Origin: Asanoa hainanensis
GTDB taxonomy: Bacteria > Actinomycetota > Actinomycetes > Mycobacteriales > Micromonosporaceae
Reading direction: 5' to 3'
NCBI RefSeq assembly: GCF_900188485.1
Contig: NZ_FZPH01000032.1
Location: forward strand, 1 to 57,887
Length of the DNA stretch: 57,887 bases
Below the pieces are notes generated by a model that worked only from the letters and a program-made list of their open reading frames with translations, did no database searches and was not told the origin of the DNA. Every line of letters starts with the position of its first letter. Within the stretch, counting starts at the first letter, position 1. Of the stretch, positions 35,682 through 44,398 are shown one piece after another. A program made the position numbers and the translations under genes.

Positions 35682-36000
35682 CGGAAAACCTCCCCGGTGC
35701 CGACGGCCGGCGGAGCCGCGGCACTGTGATTGTCAGGCCTTCGGGTGACGTTTTGTCGTACGTCTTGTCCGCCGGCCCGGATGTTGTGCGCTCACCGCTA
35801 ACGGTGTCTCATCCTCGGGTGTTTTGTCCCGGTTTCGGCCTGTCTCCTCCGTCTTGGCGCCGGAATCATTAGCAATTGCAAAGCGTACGGCGGAGCCCTC
35901 CTTCGAACAAGCTACGAAGAATCCGCCCGGCTGCGCCCCTCGTAACCGGTGTGGTCGCTGTGGCACACGGGTTCGAAAACCGGTTCGGTACGGTCTACAG
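35682..36000 (+). promoter_or_regulatory. Divergent intergenic region; probable leaderless folP promoter
   Basis: No gene is seen. The middle (35861-35885) is less GC-rich, as expected for promoters serving the type IV-like operon on one side and folP on the other. On the folP side, TACGGT (35989-35994) sits six bases before the GTG at 36001 with no Shine-Dalgarno between. This is the -10 geometry of a leaderless actinobacterial transcript. Confidence 0.5.
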
Positions 36001-36876
36001 GTGACCGATCTGCTGCGGTCGCCCGACCCGGTCGTGATGGGCGTCCTCAACGTCACGCCCGACTCGTTCTCCGACGGCGGGCGATACTTCTCCACCGACC
36101 CCGACGGTGGTCTCGCGGCCGCGGTGGCGCACGGTGTCGCCATGCGCCGCGACGGCGCTGACCTCGTCGACGTCGGTGGCGAGTCGACCCGGCCCGGCGC
36201 CGATCGCGTCGACCCGGAAACCGAGGCGGCCCGGGTCCTGCCGGTCATCCGCGCGCTGGCCGACCGCGGCGTGCCCATGAGCATCGACACCAGCCGCGCG
36301 AGCGTGGCCGCCGCCGCCCTGGAAGCCGGCGCCACCGTGGTCAACGACGTCTCCGGCGGCCTCGCCGATCCCGACATGGCCAAGGTCGTCGCCGGTGCCG
36401 GCTGTCCCTGGGTGCTGATGCACTGGCGCGGCCACTCCCGTCGGATGGCCGACCTGGCCAACTACGCCGACGTGGTCAAAGAGGTACGCGACGAACTGCG
36501 CCAGCGGGTCGACGACGCGCTCGCCGCCGGGGTGGCCGCCGACCGCATCGTCATCGACCCCGGCCTGGGCTTCGCGAAGCGCGCCGAGCACAACTGGGCC
36601 CTCACCCGGGGGCTGCCGGAGCTGATCGCGCTCGGCTACCCCGTCCTGTTCGCCGCCAGCCGCAAGTCCTACCTGGGTCGCCTGCTGGCCGAGCCGGACG
36701 GCACGCCCCGCCCCGTCGACCAGCGCGCCGCGGCCACGGTGGCCACCAGCGTGCTCGCGGTCGCCGCCGGCGCCTGGGGCGTACGCGTGCACGACGTGCG
36801 CGAGACCACCGACGCGATCGCGGTGTGGCAGGCCAGCGGGCGCCCCCGCCTGGCGTACGAGGAGGACCGGACATGA
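36001..36876 (+). CDS. folP: Dihydropteroate synthase
   Basis: 291 residues. It condenses dihydropterin pyrophosphate with p-aminobenzoate, the sulfonamide target. TIM-barrel signatures are intact: VMGVLNVTPDSFSDGG, DVGGESTRPGA, VNDVSGG, RIVIDPGLGFAKRAEHN and SRKSYLG. The GTG at 36001 starts the conserved part; upstream codons to 35824 are Arg/Cys-rich and not homologous. It opens the folP-folB-folK-DUF3180 operon, with an ATGA overlap to folB. In relatives folP follows ftsH-folE closely; here about 16 kb intervenes. Confidence 0.94.
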   Translation: MTDLLRSPDPVVMGVLNVTPDSFSDGGRYFSTDPDGGLAAAVAHGVAMRRDGADLVDVGGESTRPGADRVDPETEAARVLPVIRALADRGVPMSIDTSRASVAAAALEAGATVVNDVSGGLADPDMAKVVAGAGCPWVLMHWRGHSRRMADLANYADVVKEVRDELRQRVDDALAAGVAADRIVIDPGLGFAKRAEHNWALTRGLPELIALGYPVLFAASRKSYLGRLLAEPDGTPRPVDQRAAATVATSVLAVAAGAWGVRVHDVRETTDAIAVWQASGRPRLAYEEDRT

Positions 36877-37241
36877 CCGATCGGATCACGCTCAAAGGCC
36901 TTCGGGCGCGGGGCTGGCACGGGGTGCTGGCGACCGAACGGGCCGAGGGTCAGGACTTCCTCGTCGACGTGGTGCTCGAGCTCGACCTGCGCGCCGCCGC
37001 CCGCGACGACGACCTGACCAAGACCGTCGACTACGGCGTACTGGCCGGCCGGCTGGTCAAGGTGATCACCGGCGAGCCGGTCGACCTGATCGAGACGCTC
37101 GCCGACCGGCTGCTCGACGTCTGCCTCGACGACGAGCGGGTCACCGAGGCGACGGTCACCGTGCACAAGCCGCACGCGCCGATTCCCCACGAGTTCGCCG
37201 ACGTGTCGGTCCGCATGCGCCGGGGGAGGGCGGAGCGCTGA
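36873..37241 (+). CDS. folB: Dihydroneopterin aldolase
   Basis: 122 residues, the usual length. It converts dihydroneopterin to 6-hydroxymethyl-dihydropterin. Typical blocks: ITLKGLRARGWHGVLATERAEGQDFLVDVVLELD, KTVDYGVLAGRLVKVI and EATVTVHKPHAPIPHEFADVSV. The ATG overlaps the folP stop (ATGA), with GGAGGA upstream. Its TGA overlaps the probable CTG start of folK. Confidence 0.94.
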   Translation: MTDRITLKGLRARGWHGVLATERAEGQDFLVDVVLELDLRAAARDDDLTKTVDYGVLAGRLVKVITGEPVDLIETLADRLLDVCLDDERVTEATVTVHKPHAPIPHEFADVSVRMRRGRAER

Positions 37242-37765
37242 CCCGGGCCGTCCTCTCGCTCGGCAGCAACCTGGGTGACCGGCTGGCCCACCTGCGGGCG
37301 GCGGTCGCCGCGCTGGAACCCGTACTCGTAGGCGTCTCCGGTGTGTACGAGACCCCACCGTGGGGCGATCCGGACCAGCCCAGCTACCTCAACGCGGCGG
37401 TCGTGGTCCGGGACGACGCGGCCACCGCGCGGGATTGGCTCCAAAGGGCTCAGACGATCGAAACCGCCGAGGGCCGGGTACGCGACCCGGAGCGCCAGTT
37501 CGGCCCGCGGACGCTGGACGTCGACGTGATCGCCGTCTTCGACGCCGAGGGCCGCCCGGTGCGCGGTGCCGACCCGGAACTCACCCTGCCGCACCCGAGG
37601 GCCCATCTGCGGGCGTTCGTCCTGAAGCCCTGGGCCGACCTGGACCCGGCGGCCGAGCTGCCCGGACACGGCCCGGTGGCGGCCCTGCTGCGGGCCGAGC
37701 CCGCCGCGAGCGACGTCGCGGCGGTGCGTGAACGCCCGGATCTGCGGATACAGTCGGCGGGATGA
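37238..37765 (+). CDS. folK: HPPK (hydroxymethyl-dihydropterin pyrophosphokinase), probable CTG start
   Basis: 175 residues. It transfers pyrophosphate from ATP to hydroxymethyl-dihydropterin, making the FolP substrate. The family start motif LSLGSNLGDR occurs seven residues after a CTG at 37238 that overlaps the folB TGA (CTGA). No ATG, GTG or TTG is available there; the first GTG (37343) would delete the ATP/pterin-binding N-terminus. A GGGAGGG Shine-Dalgarno lies seven bases before the CTG. Other blocks: YETPPWGDPDQPSYLNAAVVV, FGPRTLDVDVIAVFD and LPHPRAHLRAFVL. Its stop overlaps the next ATG. Confidence 0.93.
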   Translation: MTRAVLSLGSNLGDRLAHLRAAVAALEPVLVGVSGVYETPPWGDPDQPSYLNAAVVVRDDAATARDWLQRAQTIETAEGRVRDPERQFGPRTLDVDVIAVFDAEGRPVRGADPELTLPHPRAHLRAFVLKPWADLDPAAELPGHGPVAALLRAEPAASDVAAVRERPDLRIQSAG

Positions 37766-38289
37766 GCCAGCAGTCTCCCCAACGCGGCCACGGGCCGCAC
37801 CGGCCACGGATGGGCCCGACCCAGCCGGCCACGCTGGTGCTGGCCGCACTGGTGGCCGCGGCCCTGGCCTGGCTGCTGGTCAGCATGACCTACGCGAGCC
37901 TGCCCGACATCCCCTGGTCGCCGACCGCCGTGCTGGCCGGTCTCGGCGTCCTGGAGGGCTACCTGGCGCTCAACACCCGGGCCCGGGTGCAGCGCAAACC
38001 CGGCCACGAGCCGGTCGACCCGCTGGCGGTCGCCCGGTTCGCCGTGCTCGCCAAGTCGTCGTCGCTGGTCGGCTCGATCTTCGGCGGGTTCTTCGCCGGC
38101 CTGCTGATTTTCTTGATCTTCAAGCACACCGATGCGGCCCGCGACGACCTGCCGGCCGCGATCGGTGGCGTGGTCGGATCCATCATCCTGGTCATCGCCG
38201 CGCTGCTGCTCGAACGCGCCTGCCGCGTGCCCAAGCGCAAGGACGACGACGAGAACCGCGACGACGACGCAAGATCTACCCACCGGTAG
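37762..38289 (+). CDS. DUF3180 membrane protein
   Basis: 175 residues with four membrane helices (TLVLAALVAAALAWLLVSM, VLAGLGVLEGYLAL, LVGSIFGGFFAGLLIFLIF, VGSIILVIAALLLERAC) and a charged Asp/Arg-rich tail. DUF3180 proteins sit directly after folK throughout actinobacteria; the function is unknown, but the fixed position and 4-nt overlap suggest a link to the folate operon or to the membrane genes after it. Confidence 0.88.
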   Translation: MSQQSPQRGHGPHRPRMGPTQPATLVLAALVAAALAWLLVSMTYASLPDIPWSPTAVLAGLGVLEGYLALNTRARVQRKPGHEPVDPLAVARFAVLAKSSSLVGSIFGGFFAGLLIFLIFKHTDAARDDLPAAIGGVVGSIILVIAALLLERACRVPKRKDDDENRDDDARSTHR

Positions 38290-38362
38290 GCGCATTCACA
38301 GGGGGTGACGTCCGGGCGGAAGCGCGGTTAGGGTGCGTGCGAATGGTAGGAAGGCGCACCTG

Positions 38363-39670
38363 ATGGGTTACGACGACTCGATCTACCGGCGACGCTCGGG
38401 CGACACCGACCCGGGCCCGGCCGGCGACTACCGCGACGATTATCCGGCCGGCGACTACTCGCCCAACGACTATCCGCCCAACGACTTCGGCGTCGGTGAC
38501 CTGCGGGCCACCGAGCCGAACGACACCGGGCGGCAGGCCGTGTCCTCGGCGGTCCTCGACGACGTGTTCGACGACCCCGCGGACGGTGAGCCGGGCCGGG
38601 ACCGGTTGGCCTTCCACATCGTCTGGGAGGTCGTCCTCCTGCTCGGTGTCGCCGCGGTGGGCTACCTGCTTCTCCGCGAAGACTCAGGAGCGTTGCGGGG
38701 CGCCGCCCTCGAGCAACTGCTGGTCGCCGGTGCGGCCCTCGGCCTGATCGCCATGGCCGCCGGGCTGACGCTGCGGGCCGGCGCGGTCAACCTCGCACTA
38801 GGCCCGGTCGCGGTGGCCGCGGCGCTGCACTTCGCCGAGAACGGCGACCGGGGCATCGTGCCCACCATCGCGCAGGCCACGGTCGGCGCGCTGGCGCTGG
38901 GCGTTGCGGTCGCCGTCGTCGTGGTGGTCTTCCACGTGCCCGGCTGGGCGGCCAGCCTGGCCGCCGCCCTCGGCACGCTGGTGTTCATCCAGCGCCGGCC
39001 CGCGCCGGTCGACGTGCAGGGCGGTTTCGACCCCACCGACCACGCCCTCTACCTGTTCGTCGGCGTCGCCATCGTGGCCGTGCTCGGCGGGCTGCTCGGC
39101 ACCGTCAAGTCCGTCCGCCGCTCGGTGGGCCGGTTCCGCCCGGTCGCCGACCCGGCCCGGCGCCGTGGCCCGGTCGCCGCTCTGTTCACCGCCGGCGCCA
39201 TCGTGGTCTCGATGCCGCTCGCGGCCGGCGCCGGCGTCCTGATCGCGTCGTCGTCCGACGGTCCCGTCGCGCCGACCACCGGCCTCGAATGGACCGGGCT
39301 CGCGGTCGGCGCCGCGCTGCTCGGTGGCACCAGCGCGTACGGCCGCCGGGGTGGCGTCTTCGGCACCGTCCTCGCGGTCGCGCTGCTCGTCGTCGGGCAG
39401 CGCTACCTGGCGGAGCGCGGCTGGGAAGAGATCACGCCCGCCGCGCTGGGCGCCGGCGCCCTGGTGGCCGGGCTCGTGGTGACCCGCCTGGTCGAGACGT
39501 TCGGACGGCCCAAGTCGGCCGGCACCGATCAGACGCAATGGCAGACCACGCAGCCGCGCGGCACCATGATCGGCGAGCGGACCGACTCCTGGTCGTCGCT
39601 CCCGGCGCAGCCGACCGAGAGCCGCGCCGGCTCCTGGGACACCGAACGCTGGAACAACGGCGAACGTTAG
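38363..39670 (+). CDS. Polytopic membrane protein resembling ABC-type sugar permeases
   Basis: 435 residues. An acidic N-terminus with Asp/Tyr/Pro repeats (~1-85, including PAGDYSPNDYPPNDF) precedes eight to ten helices. Segments such as AGLTLRAGAVNLALGPVAVAAAL resemble RbsC-type permeases. No ATPase or binding-protein gene is adjacent, so it may be a permease-fold protein with another role. ATG 38363 has GGAAGG upstream; the frame's earlier start lacks one. The C-terminal tail is polar. Confidence 0.6.
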   Translation: MGYDDSIYRRRSGDTDPGPAGDYRDDYPAGDYSPNDYPPNDFGVGDLRATEPNDTGRQAVSSAVLDDVFDDPADGEPGRDRLAFHIVWEVVLLLGVAAVGYLLLREDSGALRGAALEQLLVAGAALGLIAMAAGLTLRAGAVNLALGPVAVAAALHFAENGDRGIVPTIAQATVGALALGVAVAVVVVVFHVPGWAASLAAALGTLVFIQRRPAPVDVQGGFDPTDHALYLFVGVAIVAVLGGLLGTVKSVRRSVGRFRPVADPARRRGPVAALFTAGAIVVSMPLAAGAGVLIASSSDGPVAPTTGLEWTGLAVGAALLGGTSAYGRRGGVFGTVLAVALLVVGQRYLAERGWEEITPAALGAGALVAGLVVTRLVETFGRPKSAGTDQTQWQTTQPRGTMIGERTDSWSSLPAQPTESRAGSWDTERWNNGER

Positions 39671-39689
39671 GTCGCGTTACGCTCGGATC

Positions 39690-39983
39690 ATGACCGAATC
39701 GCCAGAGTTCGCCGCGCTCGATGCGCAGTCCACGGAGGAGCTGCGCGAGCGGGCGTTCCACGTCGCCCGCGAGCGCCTCGACGTGCGCTTCTTCTGGTCC
39801 GTGCTGCGCCACCTCCCGGATGCCCAACCGGCGGCGGGGCTGGAGCCCGACCTCAGCGCGACCGGCGGCTACATCGACGAGGCCGTCGCACTGTTCCGTG
39901 AGGCCGAGGGGCACGACTTCGGCGAGCAGGAACCGCTCTTGCGGGCCAAGTTCATCGACTATCTGCTCAAGCACGACAAATAG
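39690..39983 (+). CDS. Conserved small soluble protein
   Basis: 97 residues, acidic and helical (STEELRERAFHVARERLDVRFFWSVLRHLPDA...), with no membrane part. It starts at ATG 39690, 20 bp after the membrane protein gene, so the two may be co-transcribed. No family recognised; typical of actinobacterial hypothetical proteins of fixed position. Confidence 0.6.
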   Translation: MTESPEFAALDAQSTEELRERAFHVARERLDVRFFWSVLRHLPDAQPAAGLEPDLSATGGYIDEAVALFREAEGHDFGEQEPLLRAKFIDYLLKHDK

Positions 39984-40039
39984 CTGTAGATACCCCCGGT
40001 AGGTTTCGTCGATGGATCCCGTCGGGAAATACCGGCGGC

Positions 40040-40534
40040 ATGGCTCTCACCAACCGGTACAAGTCAGCGGTTGGATCAGGCACGATCGCTGCCCTGATCC
40101 TGGTGCTGGTCTTCGGTAGTCCCTGGTATCGCGACTGGGTCAGCGACAACTACACCGACAACACGGCCGGCGGCTGGTTCCTGCGGCTGCTGGGTTACCC
40201 GGCTTGGCGGTTCGACTCCAGCGACTCTCTCCAGGACGTGTTCGCCGACGACCTGCGCGCGATCCTCGTCGTGGTGCTCACCGCACTGTTCCTCTACCTG
40301 CTGCCCGGCAGCCAGCTCGCCCGGGCCCGGGGCACGCTCAGCCAGTTCTTCGCCGGCTGGGGTTCGTACGTGTTCGCGGGCGCGTTCGCCGGCCTGCTCA
40401 CCGCGCTGTTCCGCAGCAACCCGACGCTGCTGGCCGCCTTCGGCGCCGCCGGCCAGGGCGCGACCTACGGCCTCTTCGTGGGCTGGGTCGTGGGTCTGGC
40501 CACCCTCGGCGGCTGGCGCGGCACCCGCAGCTGA
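40040..40534 (+). CDS. Small polytopic membrane protein
   Basis: 164 residues with about four helices (SGTIAALILVLVFGSPW, LRAILVVVLTALFLYLLPG, YVFAGAFAGLLTALF, YGLFVGWVVGLATLGG) and an extracytoplasmic loop after the first (DWVSDNYTDNTAGG). It converges on the ABC transporter ATPase gene 52 bp away. Function unknown. Confidence 0.65.
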   Translation: MALTNRYKSAVGSGTIAALILVLVFGSPWYRDWVSDNYTDNTAGGWFLRLLGYPAWRFDSSDSLQDVFADDLRAILVVVLTALFLYLLPGSQLARARGTLSQFFAGWGSYVFAGAFAGLLTALFRSNPTLLAAFGAAGQGATYGLFVGWVVGLATLGGWRGTRS

Positions 40535-40586
40535 ATTACGCGGACCCGGCGCCTCCCCAGCCGGGTCCGCGAAAAGCGAAGACAGC

Positions 40587-41603
40587 TCAGTCGGCCTCGG
40601 CCGGATAGTCGATGCTCAGGATGCGGTGCCGGCTGATCAGGCCCACCGTCCGGTCGCCGTCCTTGACCTCGGCGTAGTCGGCGTTGGCGACCAGCATCAG
40701 CGCGAGCGCGTCGTACAGCGAAACGCCCAGCTCGACGGTCGGGAGGTGGCCCTTGACGGCCACGGACCCGGGCGGGGTCAACATCTCCTCGGTGACCGGC
40801 AGCACCGCCAGGCGGCGGATGCCGCGGTCCTTGCCGACGAACTCGCGGACGAACGGCGACGCCGGCTCACCGAGCAGCTGCGCCGGGGTGCCGAACTGCT
40901 GCGGGTGGGCGCCCTGCGACAGCACGACGATCCGGTCGCCCATCCGGACCGCCTCGTCGAGGTCGTGGGTGACCAGCACCACGGTCTTGCGGACCTCGGC
41001 CTGGAGGCGCAGGAACTCGCGCTGGAGGCCGGACCGGGCGATCGGGTCGACGGCGGAGAAGGGCTCGTCCATCAGGAGTACGACGGGGTCGGCCGCCAGG
41101 GCACGCGCGAAGCCGACCCGCTGGCGCTGGCCGCCGGAGAGCTCGTGCGGGTAGCGCTTGCCGTAGCGGGCGGGGTCGAGGCCGACCAGGTCGAGCAGCT
41201 CGTCGGCGCGGTCGCGGGTGCGCTGCTTGGGCCAGCCGAGCAGGCGCGGAACCGTACCCACGTTGGTGTGGATCGTCTGGTGGGGAAAGAGGCCGACGTT
41301 CTGGATGACGTAGCCGATCCGCCGGCGCAGTTGGACCGCGTCGCTGTGGGTGACGTCATCGCCGTCGATCAGGATCTGGCCCGAGGTCGGCTCGATCAAC
41401 CGGTTGATCATGCGGAGCACGGTCGACTTGCCGCAGCCGGACGGACCGATCAGCACCACGAGCTCGCCCGCGTTGACGGACAGGCTCAGCTTGTCGACGG
41501 CGACCGTGCCGTCGGGGTACTGCTTGCGCACCTCGCGCAGCTCGATCGGCGCCGCCTTGCGATCGGCCGGCGCGCTGGTACCGCCTTCCGGGGTAGCGTC
41601 CAC
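40587..41603 (-). CDS. ABC transporter ATPase, OpuCA/ProV type, with CBS domain
   Basis: 338 residues. Walker A GPSGCGKST, Q-loop YVIQNVGLFPHQTI, signature LSGGQRQRVGFARAL, Walker B VLLMDEPFSAVD and H-switch THD are all present. The last ~80 residues look like one CBS motif, which in OpuA/OpuC senses ionic strength. It energises uptake of glycine betaine/choline-type osmolytes with the permeases and binding protein encoded next door. Its GTG start is only 2 bp from the divergent permease ATG, so each gene's promoter must lie in the other or the mRNAs lack leaders. Confidence 0.88.
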   Translation of the reverse strand: MDATPEGGTSAPADRKAAPIELREVRKQYPDGTVAVDKLSLSVNAGELVVLIGPSGCGKSTVLRMINRLIEPTSGQILIDGDDVTHSDAVQLRRRIGYVIQNVGLFPHQTIHTNVGTVPRLLGWPKQRTRDRADELLDLVGLDPARYGKRYPHELSGGQRQRVGFARALAADPVVLLMDEPFSAVDPIARSGLQREFLRLQAEVRKTVVLVTHDLDEAVRMGDRIVVLSQGAHPQQFGTPAQLLGEPASPFVREFVGKDRGIRRLAVLPVTEEMLTPPGSVAVKGHLPTVELGVSLYDALALMLVANADYAEVKDGDRTVGLISRHRILSIDYPAEAD

Positions 41604-41605
41604 TC

Positions 41606-42292
41606 ATGTCCCTCCGCGACCTGGCGTATCAGGATGCCGCCAATCCCTGGTTCTCCTGGGACTACATCCGAACCAACTCGAGCACCATCCTTGACGCTCT
41701 TGGCGAGCATGTCACGTTGACAGCCGAAGCCGTGGCGCTCGCCATGGTCGTCGCGGTGCCGCTGGGTGTGGTCGCGTACTGGTTCCGCCCGCTCAGCGGA
41801 CCGATCCTGGCGCTGTCCGGGGTGCTCTACACCATCCCGTCGCTGGCGCTGCTGGCCTTCATCGCGCCCGCGGTCGGCCCGACCAAGTCGACGTCGGTGC
41901 TGATCGGCCTGGTGCTCTACGCGTTGCTGCTGATCGTGCGCAACACGCTCGCGGGCCTCAACCAGGTGCCCAAGGAAGCGCAGGAAGCAGCGACCGGCAT
42001 GGGGTACGGACGGTTCGGGCGGCTGATCCGCGTCGACCTGCCGCTCGCGCTGCCGGGCATCCTCACCGGGCTGCGCCTGGCGACCGTGTCGACCGTGGCG
42101 CTCGTCACGATCGGCGCGCTCATCGGCAAGGGCGGGCTGGGCAACCTCATCCTCGGTGGGTTCCAGAACAACTTCTTCAAAGCCGAGATCCTCACCGGCA
42201 CGATCCTGTGCGTGCTCTTGGCGTTGGTCCTCGATCTGATCCTGATCGGGGCCGGGCGGGTGCTCACACCCTGGACCAGGAGAGCCCGATGA
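41606..42292 (+). CDS. Osmolyte ABC transporter permease (OpuCB/ProW type)
   Basis: 228 residues with five or six membrane helices and the binding-protein-dependent transport motif around EAATGMGYGRFGRLIRVDLP (EAA loop), which docks on the ATPase. It starts at ATG 41606 and overlaps the second permease by ATGA. Two permeases plus a fused-type binding protein is the OpuC arrangement. Confidence 0.87.
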   Translation: MSLRDLAYQDAANPWFSWDYIRTNSSTILDALGEHVTLTAEAVALAMVVAVPLGVVAYWFRPLSGPILALSGVLYTIPSLALLAFIAPAVGPTKSTSVLIGLVLYALLLIVRNTLAGLNQVPKEAQEAATGMGYGRFGRLIRVDLPLALPGILTGLRLATVSTVALVTIGALIGKGGLGNLILGGFQNNFFKAEILTGTILCVLLALVLDLILIGAGRVLTPWTRRAR

Positions 42293-43008
42293 ACATCGTC
42301 GAGTCGGCGTGGGTCTACCTCAACGACCCGCTCAACTGGACCAACCCGGGCGGCATCCTGGACCGCCTCGGTGAGCACCTGGTCATCTCGGCGGCCGCCG
42401 TGGCGATCGGCTGCGTCGTGGCGCTACCGATCGGTATCTGGCTCGGGCACTCGGGCCGCGGCGGCGGGCTGATCGTGCTGGTCTCGGACCTGACGTTGGC
42501 GATTCCGACCGTCGCACTGCTGACCATCTTGCCGCTGACCTTCCTCAGCTTCGGCAAACCGCCCATCATCGTGGCGCTGGCCGTGTTCGCCATCCCGCCG
42601 CTGCTCTCCAACGCGTACACGGGCGTCCGGCAGGTCGACCCCGAGACCAGGGACGCGGCCAAGGGGATGGGCCTGTCCGGTGCGCAGCTGCTTCGCCGGG
42701 TCGAGCTTCCGCTGGCCGTGCCCTATCTGGCGGCGGGCTTCCGCACGGCGGCCGTCCAGGTCGTCGCGACCACGGCGTTGGCGTCGTACGTCAACGGCGG
42801 CGGGCTCGGCCAGATCATCGCCGCCGGTTTCGGGCTGGGCATCGCCGCCGCGGGCGGGCAGATCCTGGCGGGCGGCGTGCTGGTCGCCGCGCTCGCGCTG
42901 GCCGTCGAGGGGATCCTCGCCCTGCTGGAGCGCCTGGTCACGCCGGCGCCGCTGCGTCCGTTGCGGCGCAAGACGGACCGGGAGACCATTGCGACCGGTG
43001 CCGCCTGA
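42289..43008 (+). CDS. Osmolyte ABC transporter permease, second subunit
   Basis: 239 residues, same fold as the preceding permease, with EAA-type loop ETRDAAKGMGLSGAQLLRRVELP. The ATG overlaps the first permease stop, a strong sign of coupled synthesis of a heterodimer. It is followed after 238 bp by the binding protein. That gap has a possible hairpin around 43060-43080 (GCTCC...GGAGC) and probably a separate promoter for the more abundant binding protein. Confidence 0.87.
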   Translation: MNIVESAWVYLNDPLNWTNPGGILDRLGEHLVISAAAVAIGCVVALPIGIWLGHSGRGGGLIVLVSDLTLAIPTVALLTILPLTFLSFGKPPIIVALAVFAIPPLLSNAYTGVRQVDPETRDAAKGMGLSGAQLLRRVELPLAVPYLAAGFRTAAVQVVATTALASYVNGGGLGQIIAAGFGLGIAAAGGQILAGGVLVAALALAVEGILALLERLVTPAPLRPLRRKTDRETIATGAA

Positions 43009-43246
43009 CGGATTCACGGTCGCTTACCGCTTTTCATGGCTAAAGTCCGTGTTTGGTGCTCCACGCAGTAGGGAGCATTACTACGCGACAGTGACAATCC
43101 GATGACAACAACCACAGTTTCTTGTCGGTCCCCACTGACACCATGTTGGTTGGTTGAGAAATCGCGGACGGGAAGCTTGTCCCTCCGTCCGTCGGACACG
43201 CGGCCGGCCCAGGAGGGTCGCGCCGGGACACGGAAGGCGGGCATTC

Positions 43247-44248
43247 ATGCGCGCAGTTACACGGCTCGCGACGGGGGCGGCAGGCGTCCTCTTCGTGGCT
43301 GGTCTTCTAGTGGGGTGCGGTGACGCCGGCTCGTCCGGCGCCCAGGCGCCCGCGGCCACCGGCGGGGGTGCGGGTTGTGCCCCGGTCGCCGGTCAGCAGC
43401 TCATCGCACTGCAGGACGACAAGAACCTGCAGAACAGCGACAACGTCGTTGCCGCGATCAACACCAAGGCGGCCACTCCCCAGGCCGTCGCGGCCACCAA
43501 CAAGGTCGCCCAGGCGCTCGACACTCCGAAGCTGATCCAGCTCAACCGGGCGGTCAACGTCGACCGGAAGACGCCGGCGGTGGCGGCGCAGGAGTTCGCG
43601 ACCGCCAACAACCTGACGGCTGGCATCCCGACGGGTGCGAGCGGCGACATCATCGTCGGCGCGGCCAACTTCAGCGAGAACCAGACGCTCGGCGAGCTCT
43701 ACAAGATCGTGCTGACCGCGGCCGGCTACAACGTCACGGTCCAGACGATCGGCAACCGTGAGCTCTACGAGCCGGCGTTGGAGAAGGGCGACATCCAGGT
43801 CGTCCCGGAATACGCGGCCTCGGCGTTGGACTTCCTCAACACCAAGGTCAACGGCGCCAACGCGCAGCCGCTGTCCTCGCCCGACATCAACCAGACGATG
43901 AGCCAGCTCCGCCCGCTCGGCGAGAAGGTCGGCATCACGTTCGGTGAGCCGTCTTCGGCGCAGGACCAGAACGCCTTCGCGGTGACGAAGGAGTTCTCCG
44001 ACAAATACGGCGTGACGACGCTGTCACAGCTCGCCGACAAGTGCTCCGGCTCCGCCACCATCCTCGGCGGCCCGCCGGAGTGCCCGCAGCGTCCGAAGTG
44101 CCAGCAGGGTCTGGTGGCCACCTACAACTTCAACGCCGGCAGCTTCAGCTCACTGGACGCCGGTGGTCCGCAGACCAAGAACGCGCTCCGGACCGGCGTC
44201 ATCAGCGTCGGCCTGGTGCTGTCCTCCGACGCGGACCTAGCCAGCTAG
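43247..44248 (+). CDS. Osmolyte-binding lipoprotein (OpuCC type)
   Basis: 333 residues. A lipoprotein signal ends at LLVGC (Cys ~24), so it is tethered outside the membrane. An Ala/Gln-rich segment of ~100 residues precedes the substrate-binding fold, which starts at DIIVGAANFSENQTLGELYK and includes IQVVPEYAASALDFLN. ProX/OpuCC proteins bind quaternary amines with aromatic cages; the ligand is not fixed by what I see. The ATG 43247 has GGAAGG upstream; earlier starts in the frame give an Arg-rich leader without logic. Confidence 0.87.
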   Translation: MRAVTRLATGAAGVLFVAGLLVGCGDAGSSGAQAPAATGGGAGCAPVAGQQLIALQDDKNLQNSDNVVAAINTKAATPQAVAATNKVAQALDTPKLIQLNRAVNVDRKTPAVAAQEFATANNLTAGIPTGASGDIIVGAANFSENQTLGELYKIVLTAAGYNVTVQTIGNRELYEPALEKGDIQVVPEYAASALDFLNTKVNGANAQPLSSPDINQTMSQLRPLGEKVGITFGEPSSAQDQNAFAVTKEFSDKYGVTTLSQLADKCSGSATILGGPPECPQRPKCQQGLVATYNFNAGSFSSLDAGGPQTKNALRTGVISVGLVLSSDADLAS

Positions 44249-44398
44249 CGATGCGGGCTCGGGGCCGGCATTCCTTTCCGGGGTGCCGGCCCCGAACCGT
44301 CTGGGTCGGCGTCACCTGCGGTGATCGGGCGATGGCGGTTCGGGGCACGCGGTGCCGGCCATTCCGCTGGTCCGGATGTCTCGGTAGCATCACGACCC

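Noticed and set aside
19951-36000. Integrative conjugative element
   Set aside because: Type IV-like genes are present, but no integrase, relaxase, replication gene or flanking long direct repeat was found, and no copy of the folE 3' end occurs before folP.
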